Positions 44,670 to 55,127 of a stretch of DNA of 64,000 nucleotides are shown here, piece after piece (position 1 is the stretch's first letter; each line of letters opens with the position of its first letter). Source of the stretch: Plumapathes pennacea (Eukaryota; Cnidaria; Anthozoa; Antipatharia; Myriopathidae). The notes under the pieces were generated by a model, which saw only the letters and a list, made by a program, of their open reading frames with translations, ran no database searches and was not told the DNA's origin. The DNA lies in contig OZ038465.1 of the NCBI GenBank assembly GCA_964036295.1, forward strand, positions 21,014,331 through 21,078,330. The letters run 5' to 3'. A program made the position numbers and the translations under genes.

Positions 44670-45663
44670 TAGCCTGTTCCAGGCTCTCAGATACTGGAAA
44701 AGGCGCAGAGAAAAGGTGGAGGTGGGGAGAGCCTGTAGTAATTCTATTCAGAACCCTGTTCCAGTATACCAGCTCCTGGTATACCCTCTGATTTGTCAAG
44801 TTTTGTCACATGCCAATCATATGATATTTGATATGTAAATTATCCATACGCTTTTCGCACGTGAAACATGGATGTAAACAGTGCAATCGTGAAATGTTTA
44901 CAGGATTTCTCGCACATTAATTCTCTCAAAAAAGAGCAAGAGACATGCCTGAAACATTTAGTCACTGTGATTTAATTTGGCTGAGTTCGGACCCGCTGTT
45001 ATTTAATTCGGTTGAGATAAGAGTTGCAGTGATTTAATTTGGCTCAGTTCAGAGTCGCTGTGATTATATTCGGCTCAGTTCAGAGCTACTGTGATTTAAC
45101 TTGGCTCAGTTCAGAGTCGCTGTGTTTTAAATCAACTGAGTTCAGACCCGCTGTGATTTAATTCAACTGAGTTCAGACCCGCTGTGATTTAATTCAACTT
45201 AATTCAGACCCACTGTGATTTAATTCAACTGAGTTCAGAGTCGCTGTGATTTAATTCAACTGAGTTCAGAGTCGCTGTGATTTAATTCAACTGAGTTCAG
45301 GGCCGCTGTGATTTTATTCGGCTGAGTTCAGAGCCGCTGTGATTTAATTTAACTGAGTTCAGAGCCGCTGTGATTTAATTCGGCTCAGTTCAGAGTCGCT
45401 GTGATTTAATTCAACTGAGTTCAGAGCCGCTGTTATTTAATTTGGTTGAGTTTAGAGCGGCTGTGATTTAATTCGATTTGTCATTAATCAGTGAGTGATA
45501 TCTTTCAAAATCACATGATCAGGGGCGGAACAGGGTTCTGAATAGAATTACTACAGGCTCTCCCCACCTCCTTCCCTTGCCCCAGCCCTCCCACGCCTCC
45601 GTCCCAGTTCATCGCGCCTTTTCTCTGTGCCTTTTCCAGTATCTGAGAGCCTGGAACAGGCTA
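44670..45663. mobile_element. Mutator-like foldback element (994 bp) with perfect 9-bp target duplication
   Basis: The ends tagcctgttccaggctctca... and ...tgagagcctggaacaggcta form near-perfect TIRs of at least 47 bp, continuing as imperfect arms (gcgcagagaaaagg; ggtggggagagcctgtagta) for about 100 bp. The target duplication GTCATTTGG is exact at 44661-44669 and 45664-45672. A 9-bp duplication is typical of MULEs. No transposase ORF; the interior is a satellite. Confidence 0.85.
44964..45480. repeat. 31-bp tandem satellite, about 16 units, inside the foldback element
   Basis: The unit is approximately gctgtgatttaattcaactg plus agttcagagcc, with variation mainly at tcaactg/tcggctc and agagtc/agaccc. 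Confidence 0.9.
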
Positions 45664-46020
45664 GTCATTTGGCTGGCGGAATGGCTGGAAAGTTTGAAAC
45701 ATCGGGCCACTGGCTTAGACATGTCTTCATAAAGTTCTTTAGGATAATGTTGCATGCTTTTAGGTTGTAAGAATAATAAGTGAGCATGAAAGGAATTCAT
45801 TTTTTGGTTTTGGGCTCGCTTGGTGTTAAGGCTGTGTCTCTGTCAATGTTCATCTGCCATATTGAGTAGTTTTTTTTGGCTCAAAAAAATATGTGTGATT
45901 TTATGCAATCTTAACTGGTCTGATACAGCTGGTCTTATGCTTAAAAAATACCAGACCAGCAGAAGGAGCCATCTGATTGGTGGATTTAATGTATCGGCCC
46001 CCTCCACTGTCTGGTCATGT
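45664..46020. other. Flank of satellites with hairpin-bearing block
   Basis: 45850-46010 holds the block gccatattgagtag...ggtctgatac...taccagaccagc...gccatctgattggtgga, which recurs at 46445-46580 and partly at 47325. Confidence 0.5.
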
Positions 46021-46170
46021 AATAATATAAGCCAACTAACGGCAAAGCCATGGGCACCAAAATGGACCCCCAGTACTATATAAAAAAACAACGGCATGGC
46101 CATTGTGTTTCCCGTATCCTGGGCACACTACCTATAGCTAAGTGTAATATTGATCACGTAAAATAAAGTT

Positions 46171-46201
<31 letters not shown>

Positions 46202-46940
46202 CCTATCTATCTATCTATACTGTATAAAGCAACCATCAGAAAGGCCATGGGCACTAAAACGGGCCCCGATATTATAAAGAAACCAACAGCCTGGCCATTG
46301 GCACTAAAATGGGCCCAAATACTATAAACCAACCATTGGAAAGGCCATGGGCACCAAAACGGTTTCCAATACTATATAAAAACCAACGACATGGTCATGG
46401 GCACCCAAATGGGCCCCAGTACTATAAACAATTAGTTGAGCTTGGTTCGCCATATTTAGTTTTTTTTTCGGCTTAGAAAATTTGCGCAATCTTTTGTGAT
46501 CTTAACTGGTCTGACATATGGAAAATACCAAACCAGCAAAGGAGCCATCTGATTGGTGGATTTTCTGTATCAGCCCCCTCGGCTGTTTAGTTGTTGTAAT
46601 AGTATAAAGAAAGCATGGGCACCAAAATGGGCCCCAATGCTATAAACAAAGCAATGGCATGGCCTTGGGCACCAAAATGGGCCCCAATAATATAAACAAA
46701 GTAACGACGTGGCCTTAGGCACCAAAATGGGCCTTAAAACTATAAACTATCCAATGGAAAGGCCACGGGCACCTAAGTAGAGCCCTGATACTCTAAAGGA
46801 ACAAATGGCACAGCCATGAGGACCATAATGGGCCCCAATGCTTTTAAGAAACTAACAGCATGGCCATAGGCACCAAAATGGGCCCCACTACTACAAACAA
46901 ACCAACGATGTGGCCTTGGTTACCAAAATTGGGCCCCAAT
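46020..46940. repeat. 50-bp tandem array (ggcaccaaaatgggccccaa), about 13-14 units
   Basis: Units share catggccatgggcaccaaaa, tgggccccaatactataaac and a short aaaccaacg link. The array is interrupted by a (TATC)n-bearing segment near 46090-46220 and by the 46433-46605 block. Confidence 0.85.
46171..46218. repeat. (TATC)n microsatellite
   Basis: About 12 units with one ACC variant. It is preceded by ataaagtttt, like the tail of a retroposed sequence. Confidence 0.9.
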
Positions 46941-46944
46941 ACAT

Positions 46945-47065
46945 GTATCTTATTGACTGACTTATTGACCATAATTGGGCCCTACTTTGGTACCCTACTC
47001 TGTACAGTCAAGGCTGAGGGCCAATATTCTCCCAGTACGGACCCAAGCAAACTCGGTCAATGTAA
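46945..47065. mobile_element. Degraded relative of the 39132-39268 MITE
   Basis: The right arm (ccaatattctcccagtacgg...aaactcggtcaat) matches that element; the left arm is partly replaced. Confidence 0.55.
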
Positions 47066-47426
47066 GATTTATTACATGACTTCGTGTAAAATGAGTGGGA
47101 TGAAAGGCAAAAAGTATAATTTGTGGATGCATTATTAGTCTACGAAGATATACCACACAAAACTGGAACACTTTTTAGCTGCAGATTAATGATGAATTCA
47201 CCGTGACTTCAAATGTCAAATGCTCATCAAATTTGTCAGTGGTGCTTGAAGGTTTTCTTCAAATTTTTATTTTTGGTTTTGTTACAAATGAAGTCTTTTA
47301 ATAAATTCCTTACTGATTGAGCTTGGTCCGCCATATTTAGTTTTGTTTCGGCTTACTTACGTAAACTAGACAACAGTAACCTTTCTCAACACCAGTATCT
47401 TTCAGTGACTGTGGCCTAGCCACTTC

Positions 47427-48120
47427 TGTCCACTACAAGCACACTGATTCACACAGTTACTTGTTGCATTTTTACTTGCAAACATCCCATGTCAAAAACT
47501 CGATCTCCTACTCTCAGTTTGTGAGGTTCAGTCGTCTGTGCAGCAATAATTCTGTAACTTTTTTAACAGATGTGGTTACCCTGCTTCAACTGTAAGCGAT
47601 GCGCTAGAACATGTGCAAATAATCAACACAGACACGGCCTTGACACCAAGCAAGCCCAAAAGCGAAGAGTGAATTCTTTTCACACTCGCTTATTATCATG
47701 ACAACTTAACAGCACACAACGTCATCCTAAATAACTTCAAGCTGCTCCAAACTGACCGGAATCCTTGCAAATTTTAATCTTGTTCAAATGCGACACTTAT
47801 TTGTGCAATTCTTTTGTTAAAGGATTCATGTCCTCCGACCTCCAGCCAGGCATTTTCAGGTGAAAGATTCTTTTTTTCAATGAGTTTGATAAATTTGAGA
47901 ATTCAAGTCAATAACACAATTGTTTTTGTTAGCACATGTGTCAGTGATCACTCCCACCAATTTTACATTTCCTTTCATTCATCTTTTGGTTGCTCCTGAC
48001 CTTTGGCCACAAATTCATGGATATTTCCTCTGGGGTCAGGCACCTCATCCTTTATAAACCTTCTAACCCATAACTCCCTCTTTGGTCCAATAAAGGGCTA
48101 GTGCTCGAAACGTCGGCTTC
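47427..48120 (+). pseudogene. Penelope-like element, decayed ORF end
   Basis: Frames shift between segments but read in family order: TSVHYKHTDSHSYLLHF then SHVKNSISYSQFVRFSRLCS (frame 1), GYPASTVSDALEHVQIIN, TALTPSKPK, a stop, then LTAHNVILNNFKLLQTD. These are the linker motifs that follow the RT of Penelope-like retroelements. The GIY-YIG region beyond is not recognisable. No start or terminal repeats were found. Confidence 0.7.
48087..48114 (+). ncRNA. Decayed hammerhead-ribozyme-like core in Penelope remnant
   Basis: The sequence GGGC-TAGT-GCTC can form stem II and is followed directly by GAAA and CGTC, as in a hammerhead. The preceding element, which should read CTGANGA, reads CCAATAA, so three core bases are lost and cleavage is not expected. 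Hammerheads are known in the terminal repeats of Penelope-like elements. Confidence 0.35.
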
Positions 48121-49340
48121 AAATTATTTAACTTAATCCTAACCCACCTAAACTTAACATTCATACCCCCACCACTACCACACTCCAACCCCAACACAAC
48201 ACTCTGACCTGTCCACCGCCATTACACCACCTTTTTGATACTTCTCCACCATTACCACCACCCTAAACCACCATCCCACCACTAACACTGTATACCCATA
48301 TGTACATTGCTTATATCCTATTGCTTATATCCTTCCATCCCTCTCATCTGTATTTCTTTTTTCTTCTACTCCTTCCCCTGTTCCGTTCTTTTTTTCCTTT
48401 CATTCCTTCTTTTTTCTTTTTTTCTTCTTTTCTTTCTCTTTTCTCTTCTTTGCTTCCGTCTGTCTGTCCTTCTGTCTTTTTCCTTTGCTTTATTTCTTTC
48501 TTTCTTTCTTCCTAATCCTTCCTTCTGCTTTTCCTTCTTTTCTTCATCCCTCCTTTCTGATGTCCGGCCTCTATCAGCTTTAATGTACTGTGTTTCTAAG
48601 AGATGCTTACAGCCTTTATCCTGCTCCAAATGCCACCCACTGATTCTCAGGTACATTGCGCCCACCTTATAAGTCGATCTACACCTTAATCCACGAAGAC
48701 CTGCCCAACCAGCAGATGGTAATTCCACTCAGGCACTATAGCTGACTTGTGGCCTCTTAGGGGTGTCTGGGTAGGGATTGTGAACAAGCAAAAAGCATCA
48801 GATATTAAGTTATTGTTATTATTTTTTGTTTCCTTAATCTAATTTGACTTGACCTTGAGAAACATCAGTTGAAGTGTATAGGCTTGATCACTCAAACGAG
48901 AACTTCAACACTGCAAAACTGTTTACAAAACTGTAAACATTTAGCCCAAAAAAGGTTATTTTTCACACATAGGCTGCACTCTTTGGTTCTGTGTGACTCG
49001 AGAACCGCATAGAGAACATCAACGTAGCATTTCCACACAAATGGTTTGATGGTGCCCTGGATTTGTGTTGAGATGGCCACCATGTGTTGTTGGCTAGTAC
49101 AAATGCCATTTAAGTTTCCATTGTGATTCCTAGTGTTTTGGGGTAATTGTTTTTGACATGATTTCTCCATCATATCCATTTCTTTTTGCGTTTGACGAAG
49201 GAGAACGCAACTCTAATCTCAACTGGTGTGGGCTCCATGGGGTAGATGGGATACGTGTCACATGCTTCGCCCAGCGCGAAGAATCGAGATTTTTTGGGTG
49301 ATGTGCAAAATCTGTGCCATTTTGAATAATTACTATAAGC
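48121..49340. other. Low-complexity pyrimidine tract and unassigned sequence
   Basis: 48355-48550 is a C/T-rich tract on the + strand (ttcttttttcttctactcct and similar) that yields spurious long frames on both strands. No gene. Confidence 0.5.
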
Positions 49341-49650
49341 GCTCTGTGTTGCACGAGTAGCTCTGAATGATCACACTGAGATCTATCAAGGCAAAGACAC
49401 CTACTTTTCAGTAAAAGAAGCCAATATCTGGATAATAAGGGCAGCATGACAGAATTCCACAGAAAAATGTAATCGACTTGCGATTGCTGTTGCGCTCTGT
49501 GTGGCACGAGTGGCTCTGAATGATCACACTGAAGGATATCAAAGGCAAAGACAGCTACTTTTCACTGAAAGAAGCCAATATCTGGGATAATAAGGGCAGC
49601 ATGACAGCAAGAATTCCACAGAAAAATGTAACTCGACTCACGATTGCCGT
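49341..49650. repeat. Tandem duplication, period about 153 bp
   Basis: gctctgtgttgcacgagtag at 49341 recurs as gctctgtgtggcacgagtgg at 49494. The whole unit, down to ccacagaaaaatgtaa, is about 90 percent alike. Confidence 0.75.
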
Positions 49651-50554
49651 ATTTCAGTTTCTGCGTTGATGAAAATATACTCAATATGCAACCGACACCT
49701 TACTGATGTTCCAGATACTTATCTGGAAGAAATATATACGGCTTTGTGGAGACATAGGTATTGTGGTGATTCGATCGCAAGCCACGGGATGGTTGAATTG
49801 TGAAACTCTCGTGTGCAACTCAACTTATTCTTCCGACGAAGGTATAAATCACATTTGACCATGTCTTACGATTTTCGTGTATCTTCAAAGAATTAAAATA
49901 AAATAAAAATAAAGGAAGAAAAAGAAAAGAAAAAGAAAGAAAGAAAAAGTTTTGGTTTAATATTGCTTGGCTGGGGTTCCAAACCGGACCGCACGGTCTT
50001 CGTGCTGCTCACTTCTGGTTTCAGATGAAACCCACGAACTTTTTGAGATTGTTATAGGGAAAAGCATTTTAGAACAAAAACAACTCCTAACTAATCTCTG
50101 ATTACTACTAGTTTATGTGGTTTTAGTCAATTTTTCTAACCAATTCTAATAAATTATCCATTAGAATTAGCGTCAGCATTTCTTTTAAAACTTGAGACAG
50201 GAGGGATGGTCATTTTCATGGATTTATTGTATGCGTTGCATACTGTGGATATTCTGAAGAGGGTGTTGACTCCAAATGTGACCAGCTTTATTTGTAACAT
50301 TAGTGGTTTATTGTTTTGCTTTGACGAGCATGTCCTTGAGAGATTTTTTTTTAGTGCAAGACAGTTGGAGGCTTGGTGAATATCGTTTTTGTTAAACTCT
50401 GGTCTTCTATTATCATAAGGATTTCTTTCAATTTCCGAATTGACGAATTGTACATTTTAATGAACAGCAAGGCTCTTTTGTGCACTTTTGGTTTAGATAG
50501 GAGTGCTGGCTGTTTGTCAGAGGGAAGAAACACTTGACATGGTTCTATGTTATT
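49651..50554. other. Gap, no gene seen
   Basis: Contains an AAAGA-rich purine stretch near 49890-49950; nothing else. Confidence 0.35.
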
Positions 50555-51450
50555 ATTTTTATTATTATTATTATTATACCAAACAGTTAAACTGGTTAAC
50601 TTGTGGCCCTCTACAAACTAAAACTAAGTATATTTACATTAAGACTCTACAAAATGGATAAGAATGGAGTAAACAATGTAGAATGTATGAAATTACAGCA
50701 ATACTTCTAAAACACTATCAAGCTAAGACTGTTGTTCAAAAGCATTCCTATATAAAGGCGTTTTAAATACATACATACATACATACATACACATATACTT
50801 TATTTCAACTCGGATTTACAGTGTAGCTAAAACTTAACCTAATATCTTTGAGAAATCATAACCTGCAAGCTAATTGACAGGAAAAAAAAGACAGTCTTAA
50901 AGTGTAAACATTTTAAGCAACAGTATAACATTTAGAACATATATTATATATCAATATAATAGTAACCCTAATAATTTCCATCAACAATATGATAGTAACC
51001 CTAATAATAGTGATAGTAATGATAATAATAACGATAGCGATAATATTGATAAAGTGTGTTGGGTTTTCCCAATGATCATAGTGTGATATTTGTCTGCATT
51101 TGCTATCATGCCATTCTCATCAAACCAGGAGTCGCCCTTGAGAAGCTCACACTGCAGGGCATACACAATTGAGTTCATTATGTCGAGTAGTTCGCCTATG
51201 GATATCACAGTTCCTTACTAACACCTCATGCATGTACTTAGGCAGAATTCTATTCACTTTCCTAAAAAAAATAAAGTCTGTTAATCTTGGCTTCCTTGTA
51301 GAAAGGAAGCCACCTAAGCTGATTGATTACATAAAGGAACAGACTGTGCGTGAATTTAGGCCTCTTTAAAAGTTACCATTGCGGCATGTTAAAAATAAAA
51401 TTGAAATTAAATTTACACTATAGATATGCACTATAACATTTTAGAAAATA
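50555..51450 (-). mobile_element. LINE remnants with (TTA)n and (ACAT)n tails
   Basis: On the - strand 51205-51060 encodes LKGDSWFDENGMIANADKYH TMIIGKTQ, the palm region of a non-LTR reverse transcriptase, and 51290-51195 encodes PKYMHEVLVRNCDIHRRTTR, like the C-terminal end. The order is rearranged. Microsatellite tails lie at 50555-50577 and 50768-50792. Confidence 0.6.
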
Positions 51451-51502
51451 CATACATGTTATAAATAAGATGTAATAATATTTTAGTAAGTTGTGTTTCT
51501 AG

Positions 51503-51648
51503 TGTATCATGGGGCGAATAAGGCGATGACGAGTAAGATAAAGTGCTTTAATCCATCAAGTCTGCCTGGCCTCTCTCACTACTTAGCATGTGAGTTTCTC
51601 TCTCTAGCCTCGCTCTCAGTCCCTAGTACAATATTAACTATCCTAACA
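51503..51648 (-). repeat. 3' LTR of Ty3/gypsy element 1
   Basis: About 93 percent identical by eye to 58403-58548; starts TG and ends CA on the - strand. Confidence 0.88.
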
Positions 51649-51661
51649 TCCTCCCTTCTTT
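51649..51661 (-). promoter_or_regulatory. Polypurine tract of Ty3/gypsy element 1
   Basis: AAAGAAGGGAGGA directly abuts the 3' LTR on the - strand; it primes plus-strand DNA synthesis in this class. Confidence 0.8.
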
Positions 51662-51750
51662 AAATTAAATCATAGCAAAGGGCAAACACTAGAGGGGTTC
51701 AAACTAATTTGAAATAAACAAAAGGGATAAAAACAACAGAACAGTTCCTA

Positions 51751-52499
51751 TCAGTCCATCCAGTGGATTATATGTGTATTTATCATAGTCCTGGAATCTG
51801 ACGGGTAGGGAGGTAACTCGACTGCTGCGAGCCCTGGTGGCTTCTCGGTGGGACACTGCAGGTGTTGGCTTGGTCTCTTCCTGGGGAGGGTCCTCATGTT
51901 CAGGAAGGGGGGTTTCTTCATTTTGAGTAGGCTCTGTGTTTTCCTAAGGGGGGGGGGGGGGGTTTCAGCAGACTTCCTCAGGTGCCTCCTGTTGCGGGCA
52001 TATTTGCTATCTTCCGATTGGACCTCATATGACCTGGGCTCCACTTGCCTTGTTACTTGTGCCTTGGTCCAAAGGGTTGCATGTGTACGACATCGCCTGT
52101 CTGTAGTTGGCTGAGATCTCATGCACCTCTGTTGTAGTACTTTTGTTGCTTTGTTTGCCTCTCTTCGACCTTCTCTTTGATGTTCTTGACTGCCTTGGGT
52201 CTCAGAAGGTTTTCCGATGTTGGCAACTTTGTCTTGGTGCGTCTGCTCATGACACTGGACTTGTTTCATAGCCTTCCATGGGAGTGTTTTTTTGTGTTTA
52301 GGAGGGCCATGTAAGCATTGCTGCTGGCTGTTTTGGTTTTTCGAATTATTTTCTTGGCTGGTTTCACAGCTGCCCCTACCTTGCCATTGGCTTGGGGGTG
52401 GTGGAGGCTTGTGAGGGTGTGTTTGAATCCATATTCCGCTGCAAATTGCTGAATTTCGGCGGATATAAACTGGGGGCCGTTGTCTGACAGCATTCTTCA
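51751..52499 (-). pseudogene. Integrase core (second part) and C-terminal region, Ty3/gypsy element 1
   Basis: LSDNGPQFISAE then HHPQANGKVGAAV: the DDE aspartate of SDNG is present, but the family Glu of GKVE is Gly. A frameshift near 52300 separates the C-terminal part, whose end (PVRFQDYD) resembles the tail of the second element. A 15-G run near 51950 adds another shift. Confidence 0.75.
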
Positions 52500-53918
52500 T
52501 TCTTTCAACGGAGCAATTCCGCTCCTTCCTTTTCCATTTCGCTTCATTATTCTTTTTAGTTTGGCTTTTATTTCTTCTGCCATAGCAGAATTTACCAGAC
52601 GTACGATCAGATTATTGGGTGACAAGACCTCCGGTGTTCGAATCTCCACACCAGAGACTTTTTTTTTTTAATACTTTAATCTTTTTCTTCTTCTTCTTTT
52701 CGGTCTTGTTTGTATCAGGTTATTGTGAAACACTCAGCAATGCAAAGTAGCATTCCGTAAATACAAGGCTGTGTTGATTTCCCGCTGTCTTTGATCGGGG
52801 AGGACAGGTAATTCAGTCTTTAATGTTCTACATCGATAGTTGACCAGTTCAAGACCTTTCGATGCTGTTGTTTCCTTGCCTGTATTTTTTGTTTGTTTGT
52901 TTCATACTTGGACTCTAATGAAAACAAATCCTGACGTCAGGCTTTTCCCGTTCACCTCCCCCCCCTCATTCCTTAGTTTGTCGCTCGCCCTCCCTTCTTT
53001 AAAAATGCAAAATGGCGGGGTTGTGTTTACCTGCCTCAACAAACTACGATCAGCTACGTAGGATAAAAGGCCAGGAAAAATTTAGGTATTTTCCAGCCGT
53101 TTAGTGAAAGAATACGAGACTGATGGACTGAAGAAGAGGGTACGTATTTGCAACTACATCAGAATTTGGACACGCGACTTTGTTGCTTTCAGTGACTGTT
53201 GACAGGGAACAGTCATCGATAGGAACATCTTTATCTCTTATACACAGGTTTACCTTCGCATAAATGTGTCAGAGGAAGTTACACTGGAATTATTTTCGGT
53301 GAAATGAGTGCCACGTTCTGTCGAAGGTGATTTTCATGTCGATCGCGCACCGACTGCAGCTTGTTTGATCCTTCGAAACTCTTATAAAAGTGGACTAGGC
53401 ACTGTTTCCTGCCCACTCTTGTAATGGAATATTTACAGGGAATCGTTCGGAGACTCTTTCTGTCAAACAGTGTAGCGCAGTAGACAAAGATCAGAGATTG
53501 GGAGGTGACAAGCAGGTTACGAAATTCGAAAGCATTTGACATAAGAAAAGTGTTCGAGCAAATTTGAAGTCTAAAATCGAAAGAAGAGCTAAAACAATGA
53601 GCCTTTGCACATTTTTGATGTACATGAAATAATGTTTTGATTTTGTGCGTCATTTCACACAGAGTTATGCATAACAATAGCCAACAATAAATAACAATGA
53701 CCAGTTTCCCGTGGAATCTGGCCGTTGTCAAGTGAAGTTGGTTGGTTTCTAGGGGCTGTTTTTAACAGTTCCAGGAGTTTTCTTTCAGAACAAACAACTG
53801 GAACATGTTACAGACACTAAAACTAGGTGATTCTGTGATGTTTTGAGCCAAACATTAGAAAACTAAAATTTGGCCCAAAAAGTCATATAGGCCTTTATTC
53901 CGCTCAGGCTTTCATTTT
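52500..53918. mobile_element. 1.4-kb insertion in the integrase, flanked by ttcttca repeats
   Basis: The integrase reads up to IARYGIP on one side (ending about 53924) and resumes with LSDNG on the other. The direct repeat ttcttca occurs at 52493-52499 and 53917-53923. The insert holds two tRNA-like segments (about 52587-52665 and 53465-53530), a 12-T run and a 150-codon frame (53731-53279, - strand) with no recognisable domain. The class is not identified. Confidence 0.6.
52587..52672 (+). repeat. tRNA-like (SINE-head-like) segment ending in T-run
   Basis: GTTCGAATC matches the Pol III B box; tagcagaatttaccag is a weak A box; cacaccaga is followed by a T11 run resembling a Pol III terminator. 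A related segment lies at about 53465-53530 (gcgcagtaga...gggaggtgacaag...). It does not fold as an intact tRNA by eye. Confidence 0.35.
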
Positions 53919-54225
53919 CTTCAGGTATTCCGTACCTGGCGATGTGAGTCACTGGTTTCGCCTTAGTGTCATACATGAGGTCAATCTTGAAGAAGTTGGA
54001 CAAGTAGTCCACTGTGACCAGGTATTCTTTGCTGTTTAAGCTGAACAGATCAGTGGTGATCTTCGCCCACGGGCGGTCAGGCACCTCATGGTTCATCAGC
54101 ATCTCTTTTTGCTGCTTGACCTTGTACAATCCACAAGTTTCGCACCGGGAAATGTGGTCCCTCACTTCGGCATTTAGTTTGGGCCAGTAGACCAGTAATG
54201 TAATCAAAATGATAAATATGGGATT
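53863..54225 (-). pseudogene. Integrase zinc-binding and core (first part), Ty3/gypsy element 1
   Basis: Encodes VYWPKLNAEVRDHISRCETC, the CxxC of the H2C2 finger, then RPWAKITTDLF, LVTVDYLSNFFKIDLM with the first two-strand core. It breaks off after IARYGIP at the 1.4-kb insertion. On the other side it is cut at about 54228 by a dispersed repeat. Confidence 0.85.
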
Positions 54226-54227
54226 GA

Positions 54228-54610
54228 TCCCCGAGCGAAGCGAAGTGAGGGTAATAATCACGGTGCTAATGCAGCAAATTCGCTTTGTGTGGAGACTCCA
54301 AGCGAGTCGCCATCTCGAAATCTAATGTTCGTCAGTCAGTCTGTCAGTCTGTCATAGGGCGACCTCTAAGGCAATGACGTAATAATAATTATCGATTAGC
54401 GTCAAAGCGAGGTCAAACAAAGGTTTGAATGAAGCAACAACTGTATCGGAACCACGGAATCTCTGGAGTTGCTGGAGTCATATCCAGTCATTGTGTGAAC
54501 GTGCTTCTGGGGTTGCTCTCGGGTTCCTTTCTGTTTTCGTGTTCGGCACCGCAGTAGTGACAGTTCGATGTGAACTTTGCCTTGTGTCTGCCGTGGGCGC
54601 CATGTTGTCT
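54228..54610 (+). repeat. Dispersed repeat fragment and LINE target flank
   Basis: 54228-54345 is the ctcgaaatctaatgttcgtc repeat. 54420-54610 shows no recognisable coding sequence. Confidence 0.5.
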
Positions 54611-55127
54611 CATTCATTCATTCATTCATTCATTTTATTTTGCACTATTTTTTCTTTTTTTTCTTTTACAATTAAATAGGAACATGTTACAGAAGAAAAA
54701 AGAGAGAATATACTATTATTAGATATGTTGAGATGGATGTGCGTAGTGGTCAAAGTAGCTATGCAGCTTTCGAGTTGACCACTACCATAGGTAAATAAAA
54801 TTGTCAAGGGAAATTAGGAAATCTAAATAGTAGTAATAGGAAAAACAATTCAGAAACTAGATAAAGGAATAGGAAAAATTCTAATAGAAATGTATTAACA
54901 ATAGGAAGTAGGAGCTAATTTCTATATATTCTACAGGTTCTATATACATATATAGTAATAATAGGAATTTTTACAGAAAGTAGATAAGGGAATGAGAAAA
55001 ATGCTAATAGACAGGTGTTGACAATAGGAAATAGGAACTAGTTTCTATATATTCTACAGGAACGAGCTATATGGATATATTAGGTAATATATGATACAAT
55101 GAATCAATACATATACTCATTTAAGTA

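Noticed and set aside
48307-48728. Long frames on both strands in the pyrimidine tract
   Set aside because: Low-complexity F/S/L-rich and K/E/R-rich translations are expected from a C/T-rich tract.
53279-53731. 150-codon - strand frame in the 1.4-kb insertion
   Set aside because: Intact but with no recognisable domain; kept only as a remark in the insertion entry.
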